Source of the DNA: Corynebacterium otitidis ATCC 51513
Lineage (GTDB): Bacteria; Actinomycetota; Actinomycetes; Mycobacteriales; Mycobacteriaceae
Direction of reading: 5' to 3'
DNA: 38,836 nt
NCBI RefSeq assembly: GCF_000296405.1
Contig: NZ_JH815193.1
Coordinates: 556,238 to 595,073 of the forward strand
Shown: piece after piece, positions 8,155 to 17,485 of the stretch
Layout of the letters: the number at the start of each line of letters is the position of its first letter
How positions within the stretch are numbered: the first letter of the stretch is position 1
Notes under the pieces: generated by a model
Told to the model about the DNA's origin: nothing
What the model saw: only the letters and a program-made list of their open reading frames with translations
Database searches by the model: none
Position numbers and translations under genes: made by a program

Positions 8155-8170
8155 CCATTGTCATAAATGG
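8155..8170. promoter_or_regulatory. Candidate operator: inverted repeat upstream of the transporter operon
   Basis: CCATT (8155-8159), six bases, then AATGG (8166-8170) form a perfect inverted repeat in an AT-richer patch about 175 bp upstream of the first operon gene. It is the only such dyad seen in this intergenic region. A metal-responsive repressor such as Zur is a reasonable candidate binder given the operon content, but the repeat does not clearly match the usual TGAAAA-type actinobacterial Zur box. Confidence 0.35.
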
Positions 8171-8211
8171 CGACGAGTACGACTCTGACGTGCATAAACT
8201 CACACTCCCCA

Positions 8212-8261
8212 CCCAGCCCCCGTCCGGGGGTGGCCGCCCCTAAGGGGCGCCGTCGGCTGGG
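8212..8261 (-). terminator. Probable terminator of the lhr-nei unit
   Basis: Immediately after the glycosylase stop, CCCAGCC (8212-8218) pairs with GGCTGGG (8255-8261). A nested GCCCC/GGGGC hairpin with a TAA loop lies at 8236-8248. There is no T-tract, so the termination role rests on position and stem strength only. Confidence 0.45.
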
Positions 8262-8263
8262 GC

Positions 8264-9112
8264 TTAGCTGGCCGTGAGGTGTCCGCCCGGCTCGGGCTGG
8301 CAGGTCGGGCACCACCAGATCACCCGCTCGAGCTCGCCCTCGTCGCCGCCAGCATCCACCCCGCCGAGCGTGCCCGCGCGGATCCGGGTGCCGCAGCGGC
8401 GGCAGGGCCGGTGGTTACGGCCGAAGACGTAGGTCGTCTCCCCGGCGCGCTTCACCCCGGTGGTGACACGCACCGGGGCGAGCCGGTTGGCCCACATGAG
8501 CCGGCGCGCGGTATCCACCGCCGCGGCGACGTCGACCTCGCTGACCGGGCGGGCGGGGTGAATCCCGCGCAGGAAGCAGATCTCGGCGCGGTACTCGTTG
8601 CCCACCCCGGCGAGGTTCTTCTGGTCGAGCAGCACCGCCCCGATCGAGCGCTCGGGGCGCAGCCGGATTCTCCTGATGGCCTCCTCGCGCCCGCCGCGGG
8701 TCCACGAGGGCGCGAGTACGTCCGGCCCCATCGAGCGCGCCCAGGCGCGGTAGTCGCGCGCCGCCATGAGCCCGACGTGGCCGAGGTCGAAGCCGACGAC
8801 CTCGATCGGCGGGTAGCTGCTCCCCTCCCCCTCGAGGGAGAGCACGACCCGCGCGGCATAGCCGGGGCGGCGCCACCGGGCGCCCTCGCGGTGGATGGAC
8901 CAGGTGCCCTCCATGCGCAGGTGGGTGTGCAGCAGCGTCCCGTCGAGCTGCATGAAGAGGTTCTTGCCGTAGGGCCACACCGCCCTCACGATCGTGTTGG
9001 AGAGCTCAGCGGTGGCGTAGCGGGGCACGCGCAGCTGGCAGCGCCGCACCCGCCGCCCGGTCATGAACTGCAGGCGGCGCGAGAGCTGAAAGACGGAGTC
9101 TCCCTCGGGCAT
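8264..9112 (-). CDS. Fpg/Nei-family DNA glycosylase/AP lyase
   Basis: The 282-residue protein is counted from ATG 9112. An in-frame upstream extension exists, but this start gives the N-terminal MPEGD in which the second-position proline and the glutamate are the family's catalytic residues. The central helix-two-turn-helix region carries the conserved NLAGVGNEYRAEICF stretch. The C-terminal zinc finger has two Cys pairs (CRRCGT and WWCPTC). These features fit endonuclease VIII/Nei2-type enzymes that excise oxidised pyrimidines in base excision repair. It starts 13 bp after the lhr stop codon, suggesting a two-gene repair operon. Nei is more likely than MutM because the start reads PEGD and the rest of the protein diverges from MutM. 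Confidence 0.88.
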   Translation of the reverse strand: MPEGDSVFQLSRRLQFMTGRRVRRCQLRVPRYATAELSNTIVRAVWPYGKNLFMQLDGTLLHTHLRMEGTWSIHREGARWRRPGYAARVVLSLEGEGSSYPPIEVVGFDLGHVGLMAARDYRAWARSMGPDVLAPSWTRGGREEAIRRIRLRPERSIGAVLLDQKNLAGVGNEYRAEICFLRGIHPARPVSEVDVAAAVDTARRLMWANRLAPVRVTTGVKRAGETTYVFGRNHRPCRRCGTRIRAGTLGGVDAGGDEGELERVIWWCPTCQPEPGGHLTAS

Positions 9113-9125
9113 GGGGCCTATTTTC

Positions 9126-12100
9126 TCACCGGCGGCCGCGGCGGGAGCTCTCGTCGAGCGCCTCACTCAGGCTGCGGCCGCGGCGCGGCCCGCCGCGCCC
9201 GGGCCCCGGCGCGCGGCGGTTTCCCGCGGCGGGGTGGGCCGGCGCCCCGCCGGGCGCGGCGACGGCGATGCCCTTCGGGCTCACCCCGAGGCCCGCGGCG
9301 CGCAGCCTCGCGGGCTCGACGAAGCCCAAGGCCGGCTGGCCGTTGATGGTCTCGACGGTGAAGGGCCGCACCGTGCCGGCGGCGACGGCGTCCTGCAGCG
9401 CGCCCGCGGCGAGGACGAGGGCGGCCTCCTCCCGGCCGGCGCCCGCGGTCGCGTCCTCGGGCAGCGCGTCGGGAAAGAGGCTGAGCCTGCGCCCGCCGCG
9501 GGTGAGGTGCGCGACGAGCAGCCCGTCGGCGAGGACGACGAGCCCGCCGGCGGCGCGGGTGGGGCCCTGCTCGGACCAGGGCAGCGCCGCGCCGTAGGGG
9601 TTGGCTGGGTCGGCGGCGGCGAGCACGTGGATCTTCGGCTCGCGGGCGCCCGAGGGCCAGCCGCCGAGCTCGGCGGCGTCGTCGTGGCCGCGCAGCCGGT
9701 CGATGACCGCGGGCGTGGAGAACTGCGCCGCGCCGAGCCCCTCGACGAGGTGGCCGCGCATCGCGCGGCCGTTCTCCTCGAAGGTGGAAAGAACCTTGTA
9801 GGCGAGCTGGAAGCCGCCGGTGGTGCCCTCCGCGGCGACGGAGCCGCGGGTGACGACGCCGTAGCGGTCGAGCCACGCCTCGCCGAGCGCCACCGAGCGG
9901 GTGGTGGGCTCGTCGGTGGGCCGGGGGCTGAGCGACCAGCGGCCGCGCATGTCGGGCGGGGTGTCCTCCCGCCCGGCGCGGTGGGCCTGCGCGAAGCTCG
10001 TGCGGCCGAGCCGCAGCCGCGAGCGCCGGGGCTTGGTCTTCTGCCGGTGGGCGGCCGCCCCGCCGGCGGAGCGCCCGGAGAGCCGGGCGCGCACGGGAGC
10101 GAGGCTATCCGGGCTGATCAGGCCGGCCTCGACGAGGCTCCACATCGCCCCGGCGAGGCGCTCGGTGCCGGCCTCGCCGGAGGCGAGCCCGGGCAGATCG
10201 GCGCCCTTGACCTCGGCGGCGATGTCGGCGAAGCGGAAGCCCCCGCCGCCGGCGAGCACCCCGAGCACCGCCTCCTCGAGATCGCTCAAGGAGGGCTCCT
10301 CGTCGCGGGGCGCGACGAGCTGCTCGGCGACGTCGGCGGGCACGAGCTCGAGCCACGGGTCGTTGGCGCCCGCCTGCCCGGCGCCGACGACGATCACCTC
10401 CCCGGCGAGCGTGAGCTCGTCCAGGTCGCCGGGCCGGTAGCCGGCGACGCGCTGCGGCAGCACGAGGGTCTCCCACGCGGAGGCCGGCAGCCGCACCCCG
10501 GCGAGCTGCTCCACGGCCTGGAGCACCCCGTCGGGGCCGCTCAGCGCAGGCCCATCGCCGACGGGGGCGACCTGCTGCCAGCCGAGCAGGAAGCGGGCAA
10601 ACCCCGACTGGGAGACGGGCCGGGTCTCGGCGCGGGCGGCGGCGAGGCTGCGGCGCCTAATCCTGGAGAGCACCTCCCGGTCGCAGTACTCGTCCTCCTT
10701 CGTGCCGCGGGTGAACCGCCCGCGGGTGAGCCGGCGGCGGTCGGTAAGCGCGCCGATCGCGGCGTGCGCCGCGGAGACCGGCAGCCCGAAGGCGTCGGCA
10801 GCGGCGCGCGCGGTGAACGGGCCCCGGGAGCGCGCCCACCGGCCGATGAGCTGCTCGAGGGCGTCGGGCACCTCCTTAGGGCTCGCGCCGACGCCGGGCG
10901 GGACGGGCACCCCGAGGCCGTCGCGCAAAAGGGCCGCGTCGCTCGCGACCGCGAGGTGCGGCTCGCCCGCGATGCGCACCTCCATGACGCGGCCCGGCGC
11001 GGCGGCAAGCGTCGCGGCCGCGGGCTCGGGGAAGGAGCAGCGCGCCGCGAGGCCGGCCAGAGGCACGGGGCCAAGCGAGCGCAGCGCGTCGACGAGCTCC
11101 TCGGGGCCGCGGGCGCGGCGGTTGGGGCTTAGGCGCTGGAGCTCCTCGTGGACCTCCTCGACGATCTCGGGGCGAAGCAGCTCGGAGAGCTCCACCGTGC
11201 CGAGCAGCTTGCCCAGCAGCGCGGGGTCGAGGCTCAAGGCCGCGGCGCGCTTCTCGGCGAGCGGGCTGTCACCCTCGTACATGAACGCGCCGGTGTAGTT
11301 GAACAGCAGCGTCGAGGCGAACGGGCTGGGCTGCTCGGTGGTGACCTCCGCGACGCGCACGGTGCGCTGCTCGATGCCGGAGAGCACCCTCTTTAAGGCC
11401 GGAATGTCGTAGACGTCGCGGAGGCACTCGCGCACCGTCTCGAGGATGATGGGAAACGACGGGTAAGAGCGCGCCACGTCGAGGAGCTGGGCGGCGCGCT
11501 GGCGCTGCTGCCACAGCGGCGCGCGCGCCCCGGGGTTGCGCCTGGGCAGGAGCAGCGCGCGGGCGGCGCACTCCCGGAACCGGGAGGCGAAGAGCGCGGA
11601 GTCGCCGACCTTCTCGGCGACGATGTCCTCGACCTCCTCGGGGTCGATGGCGAGCAGCGCGGCCGTGGGCTCCTCCTCGCCTGCGGGCAGGCGCAGCACG
11701 ATCCCGTCGTCGCCGGCGACGGGCTGGGCGTCCATGCCGGTCTGCTCGGAGATGCGGTCGCCCACGGCGAGCGCCCACGCGGCGTTGACGCCGCGGCCGT
11801 ACGGGCTGTGCACGACGACGCGCCAGTCGCCGAGCTCGTCGGTGAAGCGCTCGAGCAGCAGGGTGCGCTCGTCGGGCACCTGGCCGGTGGCCTCCCGCTG
11901 CTCGTTAAGAAAGGCGAGCGCGTTGTCGGCCGCCCACTCGTCCAGCCCCAGCCCGAGCAGGCTCTCCCTACCGGCCTCGGGGTCTGCGGCGAGCCGGCGG
12001 CGGAACTCCCCGAGCGCCGCACCCAACTCCGCGGGGCGGCCGGCCTGGTCGCCGTTCCAGAACGGCAGCCGGCCGGTGTGGCCGGGCGCGGGGCTGACGA

Positions 12101-14249
12101 GCACCTGGTCCTTGGTGATGTCCGCGACCCGCCAGCTCGACGCGCCAAGCGTGATGACGTCGCCGACGCGGGACTCGTAGACCATCTCCTCGTCGAGCTC
12201 CCCCACCCGGCGCGGCGCCTTCCCGTCGGCCTCGGTGCCGAGGAGGAACACCCCGAACATCCCGCGGTCGGGGATGGTGCCCCCGCTGGTCACGGCGACG
12301 CGCTGCGCGCCCGGCCGCGGGGTCATCTCCCCGGTCTCGGCGTCGACGACGATGCGGGGTTTGAGCTCGGAGAAGTCCGTCGAGGGGTAGATGCCGCGCA
12401 GCAGGTCGATGACCGAGTCGAAGGCCTCGCGGGGCAGCTCCCGGTAGGGCGCCGCGCGGCGCACCGCGTCGAACCAGTCGTCGGTGGAAATCGGCCGGGC
12501 GGCGACCTCGGCGACGGTCTGCTGGGCGAGCACGTCGAGCGGGTTGAGCGGGGTGCGGGTCTCCTCGATCGCACCCACGCGCATCCGCTCGACGACGAGC
12601 GCGGAGCTTAAGACGTCGGCGCGGTGCTTCGGGTAGAAGCGGCCGCGGGAGACCTCGCCGACGCCGTGGCCGGCGCGGCCCACGCGCTGCAGCCCGGAGG
12701 CCACCGACGGCGGCGCCTCGACCTGCACGACCTGCTCGATGAGGCCCATGTCGATGCCGAGCTCCAGCGAGGAGGTCGCCACCACGCTGCGCAGCTCCCC
12801 GGACTTGAGCTGCTCCTCGATCTCGGCGCGCTCCTCCTTCGACACCGAGCCGTGGTGGGCGCGCGCGATGACGGCGCGGGCGTGGCCCGCGGTGTCGGTC
12901 TGCTTCATGAGCTGCGCGGGGTCGCGCCGCGCGGCAGCAGAAAGCGCCTCCGGGTCGTGCTCCTTCGCGTAGAGCTCGTTGATGCGGCTGGTGAGCCGCT
13001 CCGCGGAGCGCCGCGAGTTGACGAACACCAGCGTCGAGCGCGAGGCCATGATCGCCTCGTAAAGGTCCTTCTCGATAAACGGCCAGATCGACTTCTGCGT
13101 CGGCAGCGCCGAGTCCTCCGCCACCGGGCCGGACTCTCCCGCCCCGTCCTCCGGCCCGGCGGGGCCCGGCTGGTCGCCGGGCGCGACGTCGTCCTCGTCC
13201 TCCGGCGGGTCGTCGAAGCTCACGGGACCTGGGTCGGGCGCGTCGTCGACACCCACCGGCCCCGGGTCGAGGGAGTCGTCGGCGCCGACGGGCTCCTGCG
13301 TCCCCTCCCCGCCGAGGTCGAGGCCCACCGGGCCGGGGTCGAGGGACTCGTCGACGCCGAGCGCGCCGCCAGTGGGCACTGTCGAGTCCTCGCCGTCGTC
13401 CTCCCCGCCGAGCGGCCTGGCAAGCCCCTCCTCGTCGTCGAGGACGGCGTCCCCGATCGTCGAGGCGTCCTCCGGGACGGGCAGGTCGGCCATGTCCGGC
13501 ACCGGCACGGTGACGCTTAAGTCCCAGGACTTGTTCGCGGGCGGGTCGATGATCTCGACGGGGCGGTCCCCGCCAAGGAAACGGGCGACCTCCTCGACCG
13601 GGCGGACCGTCGCCGAGAGCCCGATGCGCTGGAACTCCCCGGCGAGCAGCGCCAGCCGCTCGAGGCTCAAGGCCAGGTGCGCGCCGCGCTTCGTGCCCGC
13701 CACCGAGTGGATCTCGTCGACGACGACGGTCTCCACGCCGCTTAAGCTGCCCGCCGCCTTGGAGGTGAGCATGAGGTAGGCGGACTCAGGCGTGGTGATG
13801 AGGATGTCGGGCGGGCGGCGCTGCTGGCGGGCGCGCTCGGCGGCGGGCGTGTCGCCCGAGCGCACGCCGACGGTGATCGGCGGCAGCGACTCGCCGCGGC
13901 GCTCCGCGGCGCGGGCGATGCCGGTAAGGGGGGCGCGCAGGTTGCGCTCGACGTCCACGCCGAGCGCCTTGAGCGGGGAGATGTAGAGCACCTTCACCCC
14001 GCCGGAACCCGCGGGCCCGCTCGCCTTCCCACCGAGGGAGAGCTGCCCCGGCGCGGACGCGAGCCGGTCGATCGCCCAGAGGAACGCCGCGAGCGTCTTG
14101 CCCGAGCCGGTGGGCGCGACGACGAGGCTGTGCCGGCCCGAGCTGATCGACTCCCAGGCCTCCTCCTGCGCGGCGGTGGGGGCCTCGAACACGCCGGTGA
14201 ACCAGTCGCGCACCGCCCCGGAGAACCGCCCGAGCACCTCTCCTGCCAT
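9126..14249 (-). CDS. lhr: Lhr-family ATP-dependent DNA helicase with an acidic repeat insertion
   Basis: About 1707 residues. In numbering from the alternative GTG at 14267: motif I APTGSGKT (51-58), DEIH box (184-187), LSAT (217-220), a RecA2 domain from about 395 and QRVGRAGH motif VI. These are followed by the winged-helix/Lhr core and the long C-terminal Lhr extension. Lhr is a 3'-5' single-strand translocase and helicase of actinobacteria and proteobacteria implicated in repair. The protein is longer than usual (about 1500-1550) mainly because of an acidic, Pro-rich insertion at about 262-388 between the two RecA lobes. ATG 14249 is preferred over GTG 14267 because a TTGAAT box ends exactly six bases upstream, predicting a leaderless message. 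It is divergent from thyA and followed by the Nei-type gene. Confidence 0.93.
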   Translation of the reverse strand: MAGEVLGRFSGAVRDWFTGVFEAPTAAQEEAWESISSGRHSLVVAPTGSGKTLAAFLWAIDRLASAPGQLSLGGKASGPAGSGGVKVLYISPLKALGVDVERNLRAPLTGIARAAERRGESLPPITVGVRSGDTPAAERARQQRRPPDILITTPESAYLMLTSKAAGSLSGVETVVVDEIHSVAGTKRGAHLALSLERLALLAGEFQRIGLSATVRPVEEVARFLGGDRPVEIIDPPANKSWDLSVTVPVPDMADLPVPEDASTIGDAVLDDEEGLARPLGGEDDGEDSTVPTGGALGVDESLDPGPVGLDLGGEGTQEPVGADDSLDPGPVGVDDAPDPGPVSFDDPPEDEDDVAPGDQPGPAGPEDGAGESGPVAEDSALPTQKSIWPFIEKDLYEAIMASRSTLVFVNSRRSAERLTSRINELYAKEHDPEALSAAARRDPAQLMKQTDTAGHARAVIARAHHGSVSKEERAEIEEQLKSGELRSVVATSSLELGIDMGLIEQVVQVEAPPSVASGLQRVGRAGHGVGEVSRGRFYPKHRADVLSSALVVERMRVGAIEETRTPLNPLDVLAQQTVAEVAARPISTDDWFDAVRRAAPYRELPREAFDSVIDLLRGIYPSTDFSELKPRIVVDAETGEMTPRPGAQRVAVTSGGTIPDRGMFGVFLLGTEADGKAPRRVGELDEEMVYESRVGDVITLGASSWRVADITKDQVLVSPAPGHTGRLPFWNGDQAGRPAELGAALGEFRRRLAADPEAGRESLLGLGLDEWAADNALAFLNEQREATGQVPDERTLLLERFTDELGDWRVVVHSPYGRGVNAAWALAVGDRISEQTGMDAQPVAGDDGIVLRLPAGEEEPTAALLAIDPEEVEDIVAEKVGDSALFASRFRECAARALLLPRRNPGARAPLWQQRQRAAQLLDVARSYPSFPIILETVRECLRDVYDIPALKRVLSGIEQRTVRVAEVTTEQPSPFASTLLFNYTGAFMYEGDSPLAEKRAAALSLDPALLGKLLGTVELSELLRPEIVEEVHEELQRLSPNRRARGPEELVDALRSLGPVPLAGLAARCSFPEPAAATLAAAPGRVMEVRIAGEPHLAVASDAALLRDGLGVPVPPGVGASPKEVPDALEQLIGRWARSRGPFTARAAADAFGLPVSAAHAAIGALTDRRRLTRGRFTRGTKEDEYCDREVLSRIRRRSLAAARAETRPVSQSGFARFLLGWQQVAPVGDGPALSGPDGVLQAVEQLAGVRLPASAWETLVLPQRVAGYRPGDLDELTLAGEVIVVGAGQAGANDPWLELVPADVAEQLVAPRDEEPSLSDLEEAVLGVLAGGGGFRFADIAAEVKGADLPGLASGEAGTERLAGAMWSLVEAGLISPDSLAPVRARLSGRSAGGAAAHRQKTKPRRSRLRLGRTSFAQAHRAGREDTPPDMRGRWSLSPRPTDEPTTRSVALGEAWLDRYGVVTRGSVAAEGTTGGFQLAYKVLSTFEENGRAMRGHLVEGLGAAQFSTPAVIDRLRGHDDAAELGGWPSGAREPKIHVLAAADPANPYGAALPWSEQGPTRAAGGLVVLADGLLVAHLTRGGRRLSLFPDALPEDATAGAGREEAALVLAAGALQDAVAAGTVRPFTVETINGQPALGFVEPARLRAAGLGVSPKGIAVAAPGGAPAHPAAGNRRAPGPGRGGPRRGRSLSEALDESSRRGRR

Positions 14250-14255
14250 GGGCCG

Positions 14256-14261
14256 ATTCAA
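14256..14261 (-). promoter_or_regulatory. lhr -10 box (leaderless)
   Basis: On the minus strand TTGAAT is followed by six bases and then ATG at 14249. That places the predicted transcription start on the first base of the start codon. No Shine-Dalgarno sequence is present. Confidence 0.5.
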
Positions 14262-14313
14262 ACACACCTCGCGAAACCGCCCGGCGGCGGTCGAGTCCAG
14301 ATTGCGCGCGGCC

Positions 14314-14319
14314 TAGCAT
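14314..14319 (+). promoter_or_regulatory. thyA -10 box (leaderless)
   Basis: TAGCAT is followed by seven bases and then the thyA ATG at 14327. There is no Shine-Dalgarno sequence between them, so the message should begin at or one base before the start codon. Confidence 0.6.
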
Positions 14320-14326
14320 TGCTGCC

Positions 14327-15145
14327 ATGGCGACGACCGCGAGCGGGGAGATCCCCACCCCATATGAGGACCTGTTACGCCGCGTCATGGAGACCGGCAC
14401 GCACAAGGACGACCGCACCGGCACAGGCACGACGAGCATCTTCGGCGCGCAGCTGCGCTACCCGCTCGCAGACGGCTTCCCGCTGCTCACGACGAAGAAG
14501 GTCCACGTGCGCTCCGTCGTCGGCGAGCTCCTGTGGTTCCTACGCGGCGGCTCGAACGTCTCGTGGCTGCGGGACAACGGCGTGACGATCTGGGACGAGT
14601 GGGCCGACGACGAGGGCGACCTCGGGCCGATCTACGGGGTGCAGTGGCGCAGCTGGCCCACCCCGTCTGGCGAGCGGGTCGACCAGATCGCCGAGGTCCT
14701 CGAGCAGATCAAGTCCAACCCGTCGAGCAGGCGGGCGGTGGTCTCCGCGTGGAACGTCTCGGAGCTCCCCAGCATGGCGCTGCCGCCGTGCCACCTGCTC
14801 TTCCAGCTCTACGTCGCCGACGGGAAGCTGAGCCTGCAGGTCTACCAGCGCTCGGCGGACATGTTCCTCGGCGTGCCGTTCAACCTCGCGTCCTACGCGC
14901 TGCTTACCCACATGTTCGCCCAGCAGGCTGGCCTAAAGGTCGGCGACCTCGTGTGGACCGGGGGCGACTGCCACGTCTACGACAACCACCGCGAGCAGGT
15001 AGCCACCCAGCTCTCCAGAAAGCCGCGGCCCTACCCGACGCTCAACTTAAGGAAGGCGGACTCGATGTTTAGCTACGGCTTCGACGACGTGTCCTTCGAG
15101 GGCTACGACCCGCACCCGACGATCACGGCCCCGGTGGCGGTCTAG
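14327..15145 (+). CDS. thyA: Thymidylate synthase
   Basis: The 272-residue protein converts dUMP and methylene-tetrahydrofolate to dTMP and dihydrofolate. The family landmarks are present: the N-terminal DDRTGTGT, the catalytic cysteine C155 in ALPPCH (E. coli C146), the [13 protein letters not shown] folate/dUMP-binding stretch, and the C-terminal substrate-closing segment ending in Val. The length is close to the family norm (264). The next gene, DHFR, begins directly after the stop codon and recycles the dihydrofolate made here, so the pair forms a natural two-enzyme operon with the mycoredoxin gene following. Confidence 0.98.
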   Translation: MATTASGEIPTPYEDLLRRVMETGTHKDDRTGTGTTSIFGAQLRYPLADGFPLLTTKKVHVRSVVGELLWFLRGGSNVSWLRDNGVTIWDEWADDEGDLGPIYGVQWRSWPTPSGERVDQIAEVLEQIKSNPSSRRAVVSAWNVSELPSMALPPCHLLFQLYVADGKLSLQVYQRSADMFLGVPFNLASYALLTHMFAQQAGLKVGDLVWTGGDCHVYDNHREQVATQLSRKPRPYPTLNLRKADSMFSYGFDDVSFEGYDPHPTITAPVAV

Positions 15146-15661
15146 ATGGCGGGCGCGATCTGGGCGCAGTCCCTCGACGGGGTCATCGGCGACGGCGAGA
15201 CCATGCCCTGGCACCTGCCCGAGGACCTGCGCCACTTCAAGGAGACCACCCACGGCCACCCGGTGGTCATGGGCCGGCACACCTGGGAATCCTTCCCCGA
15301 GAGGGTCCGCCCCCTGCCGGGGCGGCGCAATATCATCCTCTCCTCAAAGGAGCCCGGCGACTGGTCCGCCGGCGCGGAGGTCGCCACCTCCCTACCGGAG
15401 CCCCTCGACGGGTGGGTCATCGGCGGCGCGGGGGTGTACGCGCGCACGATCGACCAGCTCGAGCGGCTGGAGATCACCCTCGTCGACGCGCGCGTCGCGC
15501 CCTCGCTCGGCGGCAGCGCGGTGCGCGCACCCGCGATCCCGACGGGCTTCCGGATCGCCTCGGACAGCGGCTGGCGGGCCTCCGAGGAGGGCGAGCTTCA
15601 CTATGGTGAGGGCGAGGAGCCACTGCGGTTCCGGTTTATTAGCTATCGCCGCGACTATTAG
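15146..15661 (+). CDS. folA: Dihydrofolate reductase
   Basis: The 171-residue protein reduces dihydrofolate to tetrahydrofolate with NADPH. Visible family motifs are the N-terminal GAIWAQSLDGVIGDGETMPWHLPED (Met20 loop and the acidic substrate-binding residue), the VVMGRHTWESFP stretch and the cofactor-binding WVIGGAGVY. The ATG immediately follows the thyA TAG with no gap, so translation is coupled. It is the expected partner of thymidylate synthase and the usual target of trimethoprim-type antifolates. Confidence 0.96.
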   Translation: MAGAIWAQSLDGVIGDGETMPWHLPEDLRHFKETTHGHPVVMGRHTWESFPERVRPLPGRRNIILSSKEPGDWSAGAEVATSLPEPLDGWVIGGAGVYARTIDQLERLEITLVDARVAPSLGGSAVRAPAIPTGFRIASDSGWRASEEGELHYGEGEEPLRFRFISYRRDY

Positions 15662-15677
15662 AGGAGATGATCGACGA

Positions 15678-15947
15678 ATGGCAGAGAGCACCGAGCACGT
15701 CACCGTCTACGCCACCAGCTGGTGCCCCTTCTGCGCGGCGCTGCGCGACGGCCTCGCGGAGAAGGACGTCCCCTACCGCGAGATCGACGTGGAGAAGGAC
15801 GACAACGCCGAGGAGGCCACCGAGTGGGTGAAGTCCGTCAACGACGGCAACCGCGTCGTGCCCACCGTGCGCTACTCGGACGGCACCTCGCAGACCAACC
15901 CGCCCGCCGAGGACGTCGCCAAGAAATACGCGGAGCTCTCGGCCTAG
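15678..15947 (+). CDS. Mycoredoxin (actinobacterial glutaredoxin-like protein)
   Basis: The 89-residue protein is a small thioredoxin-fold redoxin with the active site CPFC (C16-C19) preceded by Trp, and the cis-Pro region VVPTVRY with a following GTSQTNP. This is the size and layout of actinobacterial mycoredoxins (TIGR02200), which use mycothiol to reduce mixed disulfides. The start at 15678 is chosen because GAGGAG lies about 10 bases upstream; earlier in-frame starts would lie inside the DHFR gene. It follows DHFR by 16 bp in the same operon. Confidence 0.9.
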   Translation: MAESTEHVTVYATSWCPFCAALRDGLAEKDVPYREIDVEKDDNAEEATEWVKSVNDGNRVVPTVRYSDGTSQTNPPAEDVAKKYAELSA

Positions 15948-16009
15948 GGGTGGGCCGCCATCGGCCCGGCTAAGCGCGGGGCCGCAGCCGGGTCCCGGGC
16001 GGGGTGCGC

Positions 16010-16015
16010 TACACT
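16010..16015 (+). promoter_or_regulatory. -10 box of tRNA-Arg
   Basis: TACACT lies 48 bases before the mature 5' end of the tRNA, giving a short 5' leader to be removed by RNase P. No strong -35 is visible in the GC-rich sequence before it. Confidence 0.5.
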
Positions 16016-16063
16016 CTTCCCGGACCCGCGCGGCACCAAGCACAAGGTGCAATCCCCGGGCCG

Positions 16064-16139
16064 GCTCCAGTAGCTCAGTGGATAGAGCACCGCTCTCCTA
16101 AAGCGGGTGTCGGAGGTTCGAATCCTCTCTGGAGCACCA
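16064..16139 (+). tRNA. tRNA-Arg (anticodon CCU)
   Basis: A full cloverleaf can be drawn: acceptor GCTCCAG/CTGGAGC, D stem GCTC/GAGC, anticodon stem CCGCT/AGCGG with loop CTCCTAA (anticodon CCT), T stem GGAGG/CCTCT with TTCGAAT, discriminator A and encoded CCA at 16137-16139. It reads AGG codons, which do occur in this window although they are rare for such a GC-rich genome. Confidence 0.97.
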
Positions 16140-16145
16140 CCACCC

Positions 16146-16178
16146 ACGGCCGTCGGCGTTAAGCCGGCGGCCGTTTCT
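16146..16178 (+). terminator. Rho-independent terminator of tRNA-Arg
   Basis: A 12-bp stem (16146-16157 with 16163-16174, one G-T pair) with loop GTTAA is followed by TTTCT. It starts seven bases after the CCA end. Confidence 0.85.
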
Positions 16179-16337
16179 CGTGTCCGGAGCCAGCAAGCAG
16201 ATCGGTCGCCGCCCTGTCGCCGCGTCGGTCAGATTCCCGCGCCGAGCGGGATCGATCCCCCGGCGGGGATCCGCCCGGGCGGGTATCCTGCGCCTATCCG
16301 CCCGGCCAGGTCGGCGAGCCTTTTAGGAGGCGACCCC

Positions 16338-16817
16338 GTGCCCTACCCCGCGACGATGATCGCCAACAACGTCCTCGAGCGATCCTTCCGCGACGGCGTT
16401 TACGTCACCCCGATGGCGCTGCAGAAGATCCTCTACTTCGCCGCCAGCGAGTACGAGAAGCGCACCGGCAACCGCCTGCTCGCCGAGCCGTTTCAGACGT
16501 GGGCGTACGGCCCGGTCGTGCGCTCCGTCTACGACAAGTTTCGCCCGTTCGCCGCGAGGGACATCGCCCGCTACGCCGCGGACGCCAGCGGCGAGGCCCG
16601 CGTCATCGACGAATCTTTCGACCCCGCCCTCGGCGGCGTCCTCGACCGCGTGTGGCAGGCGACGAAGGGGAGAGGGCCCGTGGACCTCGCCCGGATCACG
16701 CGCGAGAGGGGCTCGGCGTGGTTCGCGGCGTTCCAGGAGGGCCGGGAGTTCCTCGACCCCTCGGAGGTCGCCGCGGATTCGACGTACCCGCCGAAACTCG
16801 AGCTGGCCGAGAACTGA
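16338..16817 (+). CDS. SocA/Panacea (DUF4065) domain protein
   Basis: The 159-residue protein has the DUF4065/Panacea core: ALQKILYFA near the N-terminus, then FQTWAYGPVVRSVYDKF and a C-terminal region with WFAAFQEG. This domain is found in proteolysis-adaptor antitoxins (SocA) and in the promiscuous Panacea antitoxins that neutralise unrelated toxins. GTG 16338 is chosen as start because TTAGGAGG lies 8 bases upstream; longer in-frame extensions run back into the tRNA. No toxin-like gene is adjacent: upstream is tRNA-Arg and downstream is a TM2-domain gene 228 bp away. It may be an orphan antitoxin or have a non-toxin partner. Confidence 0.85.
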   Translation: MPYPATMIANNVLERSFRDGVYVTPMALQKILYFAASEYEKRTGNRLLAEPFQTWAYGPVVRSVYDKFRPFAARDIARYAADASGEARVIDESFDPALGGVLDRVWQATKGRGPVDLARITRERGSAWFAAFQEGREFLDPSEVAADSTYPPKLELAEN

Positions 16818-16964
16818 GCGGCTCCCTCGACCGATGAGCCGGCGCGAAGGGGGAAAGAGCCGCCGGCCTGAGCTTCGGCGCCGCGTCGTTGCCGCGCGCT
16901 CGCCCGCCGCAACCCGCAATCGTTAGCTGAGTCTTTCTCCCCTGGGCGCGTCCACGGCGAGGGC

Positions 16965-16970
16965 TAGCAT
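16965..16970 (+). promoter_or_regulatory. -10 box of the TM2-domain gene
   Basis: TAGCAT precedes the TM2 gene by 75 bases, leaving a leader of about 70 bases with AAGGAG just before the start codon. Confidence 0.4.
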
Positions 16971-17045
16971 GGATAACGCTTATCTCATCCGTTGTCCGCG
17001 CGGCCGGCCGCCGCGCGCCGACCGAAGACGTATAAGGAGCGCCCC

Positions 17046-17366
17046 ATGACCCACGCCATCCCCGGAGGAAACCCCGTCCCCGGCGGCGGCATCGAGCCCG
17101 CCCGCTTCCTGCCCGCGCAGGCAGCCTACGAAGAGGAGAAGAAGAGCCAGCTCGTCGCCTGGCTGCTGTGGGCCGTCGGCTTCGGGTTCCTGGGCGCCCA
17201 CCGCTACTTCCTCGGTGACAAGCTCTACGGGTTCTTCATGACCATCACGCTCGGCGGGCTGGGCATCTGGTACCTCATCGACGGGTTCTTCCTGCCGCGC
17301 CGGCTGCGCCAGAAGAACTCCGCCATCCGCGCCGATGTTTTCACCCGCTACGGGCTGCAGCCCTAG
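17046..17366 (+). CDS. TM2-domain membrane protein
   Basis: The 106-residue protein has a Gly/Pro-rich N-terminus and then two transmembrane helices joined by a short turn in the TM2 pattern: KSQLVAWLLWAVGFGFLGAHRYFLG, then KLYGFFMTITLGGLGIWYLIDGFF. The conserved G.HR.Y.G and D/FF signature is present. The ATG at 17046 has TAAGGAG a few bases upstream. TM2 proteins are common in actinobacteria but have no agreed function. It appears to be a single-gene transcript. Confidence 0.88.
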   Translation: MTHAIPGGNPVPGGGIEPARFLPAQAAYEEEKKSQLVAWLLWAVGFGFLGAHRYFLGDKLYGFFMTITLGGLGIWYLIDGFFLPRRLRQKNSAIRADVFTRYGLQP

Positions 17367-17485
17367 GCAGACGGTCCCCGGGCCGCCGAGCGCCGGCGAG
17401 CCTCCCGGAGCGCCGCTAGGCTGGCGGGGCGAGGCGCTAAAGCGCGCGGAGTTGTCGATAACGGTAGTGAAGGAAAGGAGCCCGC

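Noticed and set aside
9111..11132. 673-codon plus-strand open frame opposite lhr
   Set aside because: It is an antisense shadow: no recognisable domain, biased composition, and it lies fully inside the well-supported Lhr coding sequence.
16140..16337. Possible phage or island attachment repeat downstream of tRNA-Arg
   Set aside because: No second copy of the tRNA 3' end and no integrase gene occur in the window.
16834..16926. A 30-codon Arg-rich open frame 17 bp after the SocA-domain gene, considered as a possible toxin partner
   Set aside because: No ribosome-binding site, composition expected by chance in GC-rich DNA, and known Panacea partners are usually larger or membrane-active.
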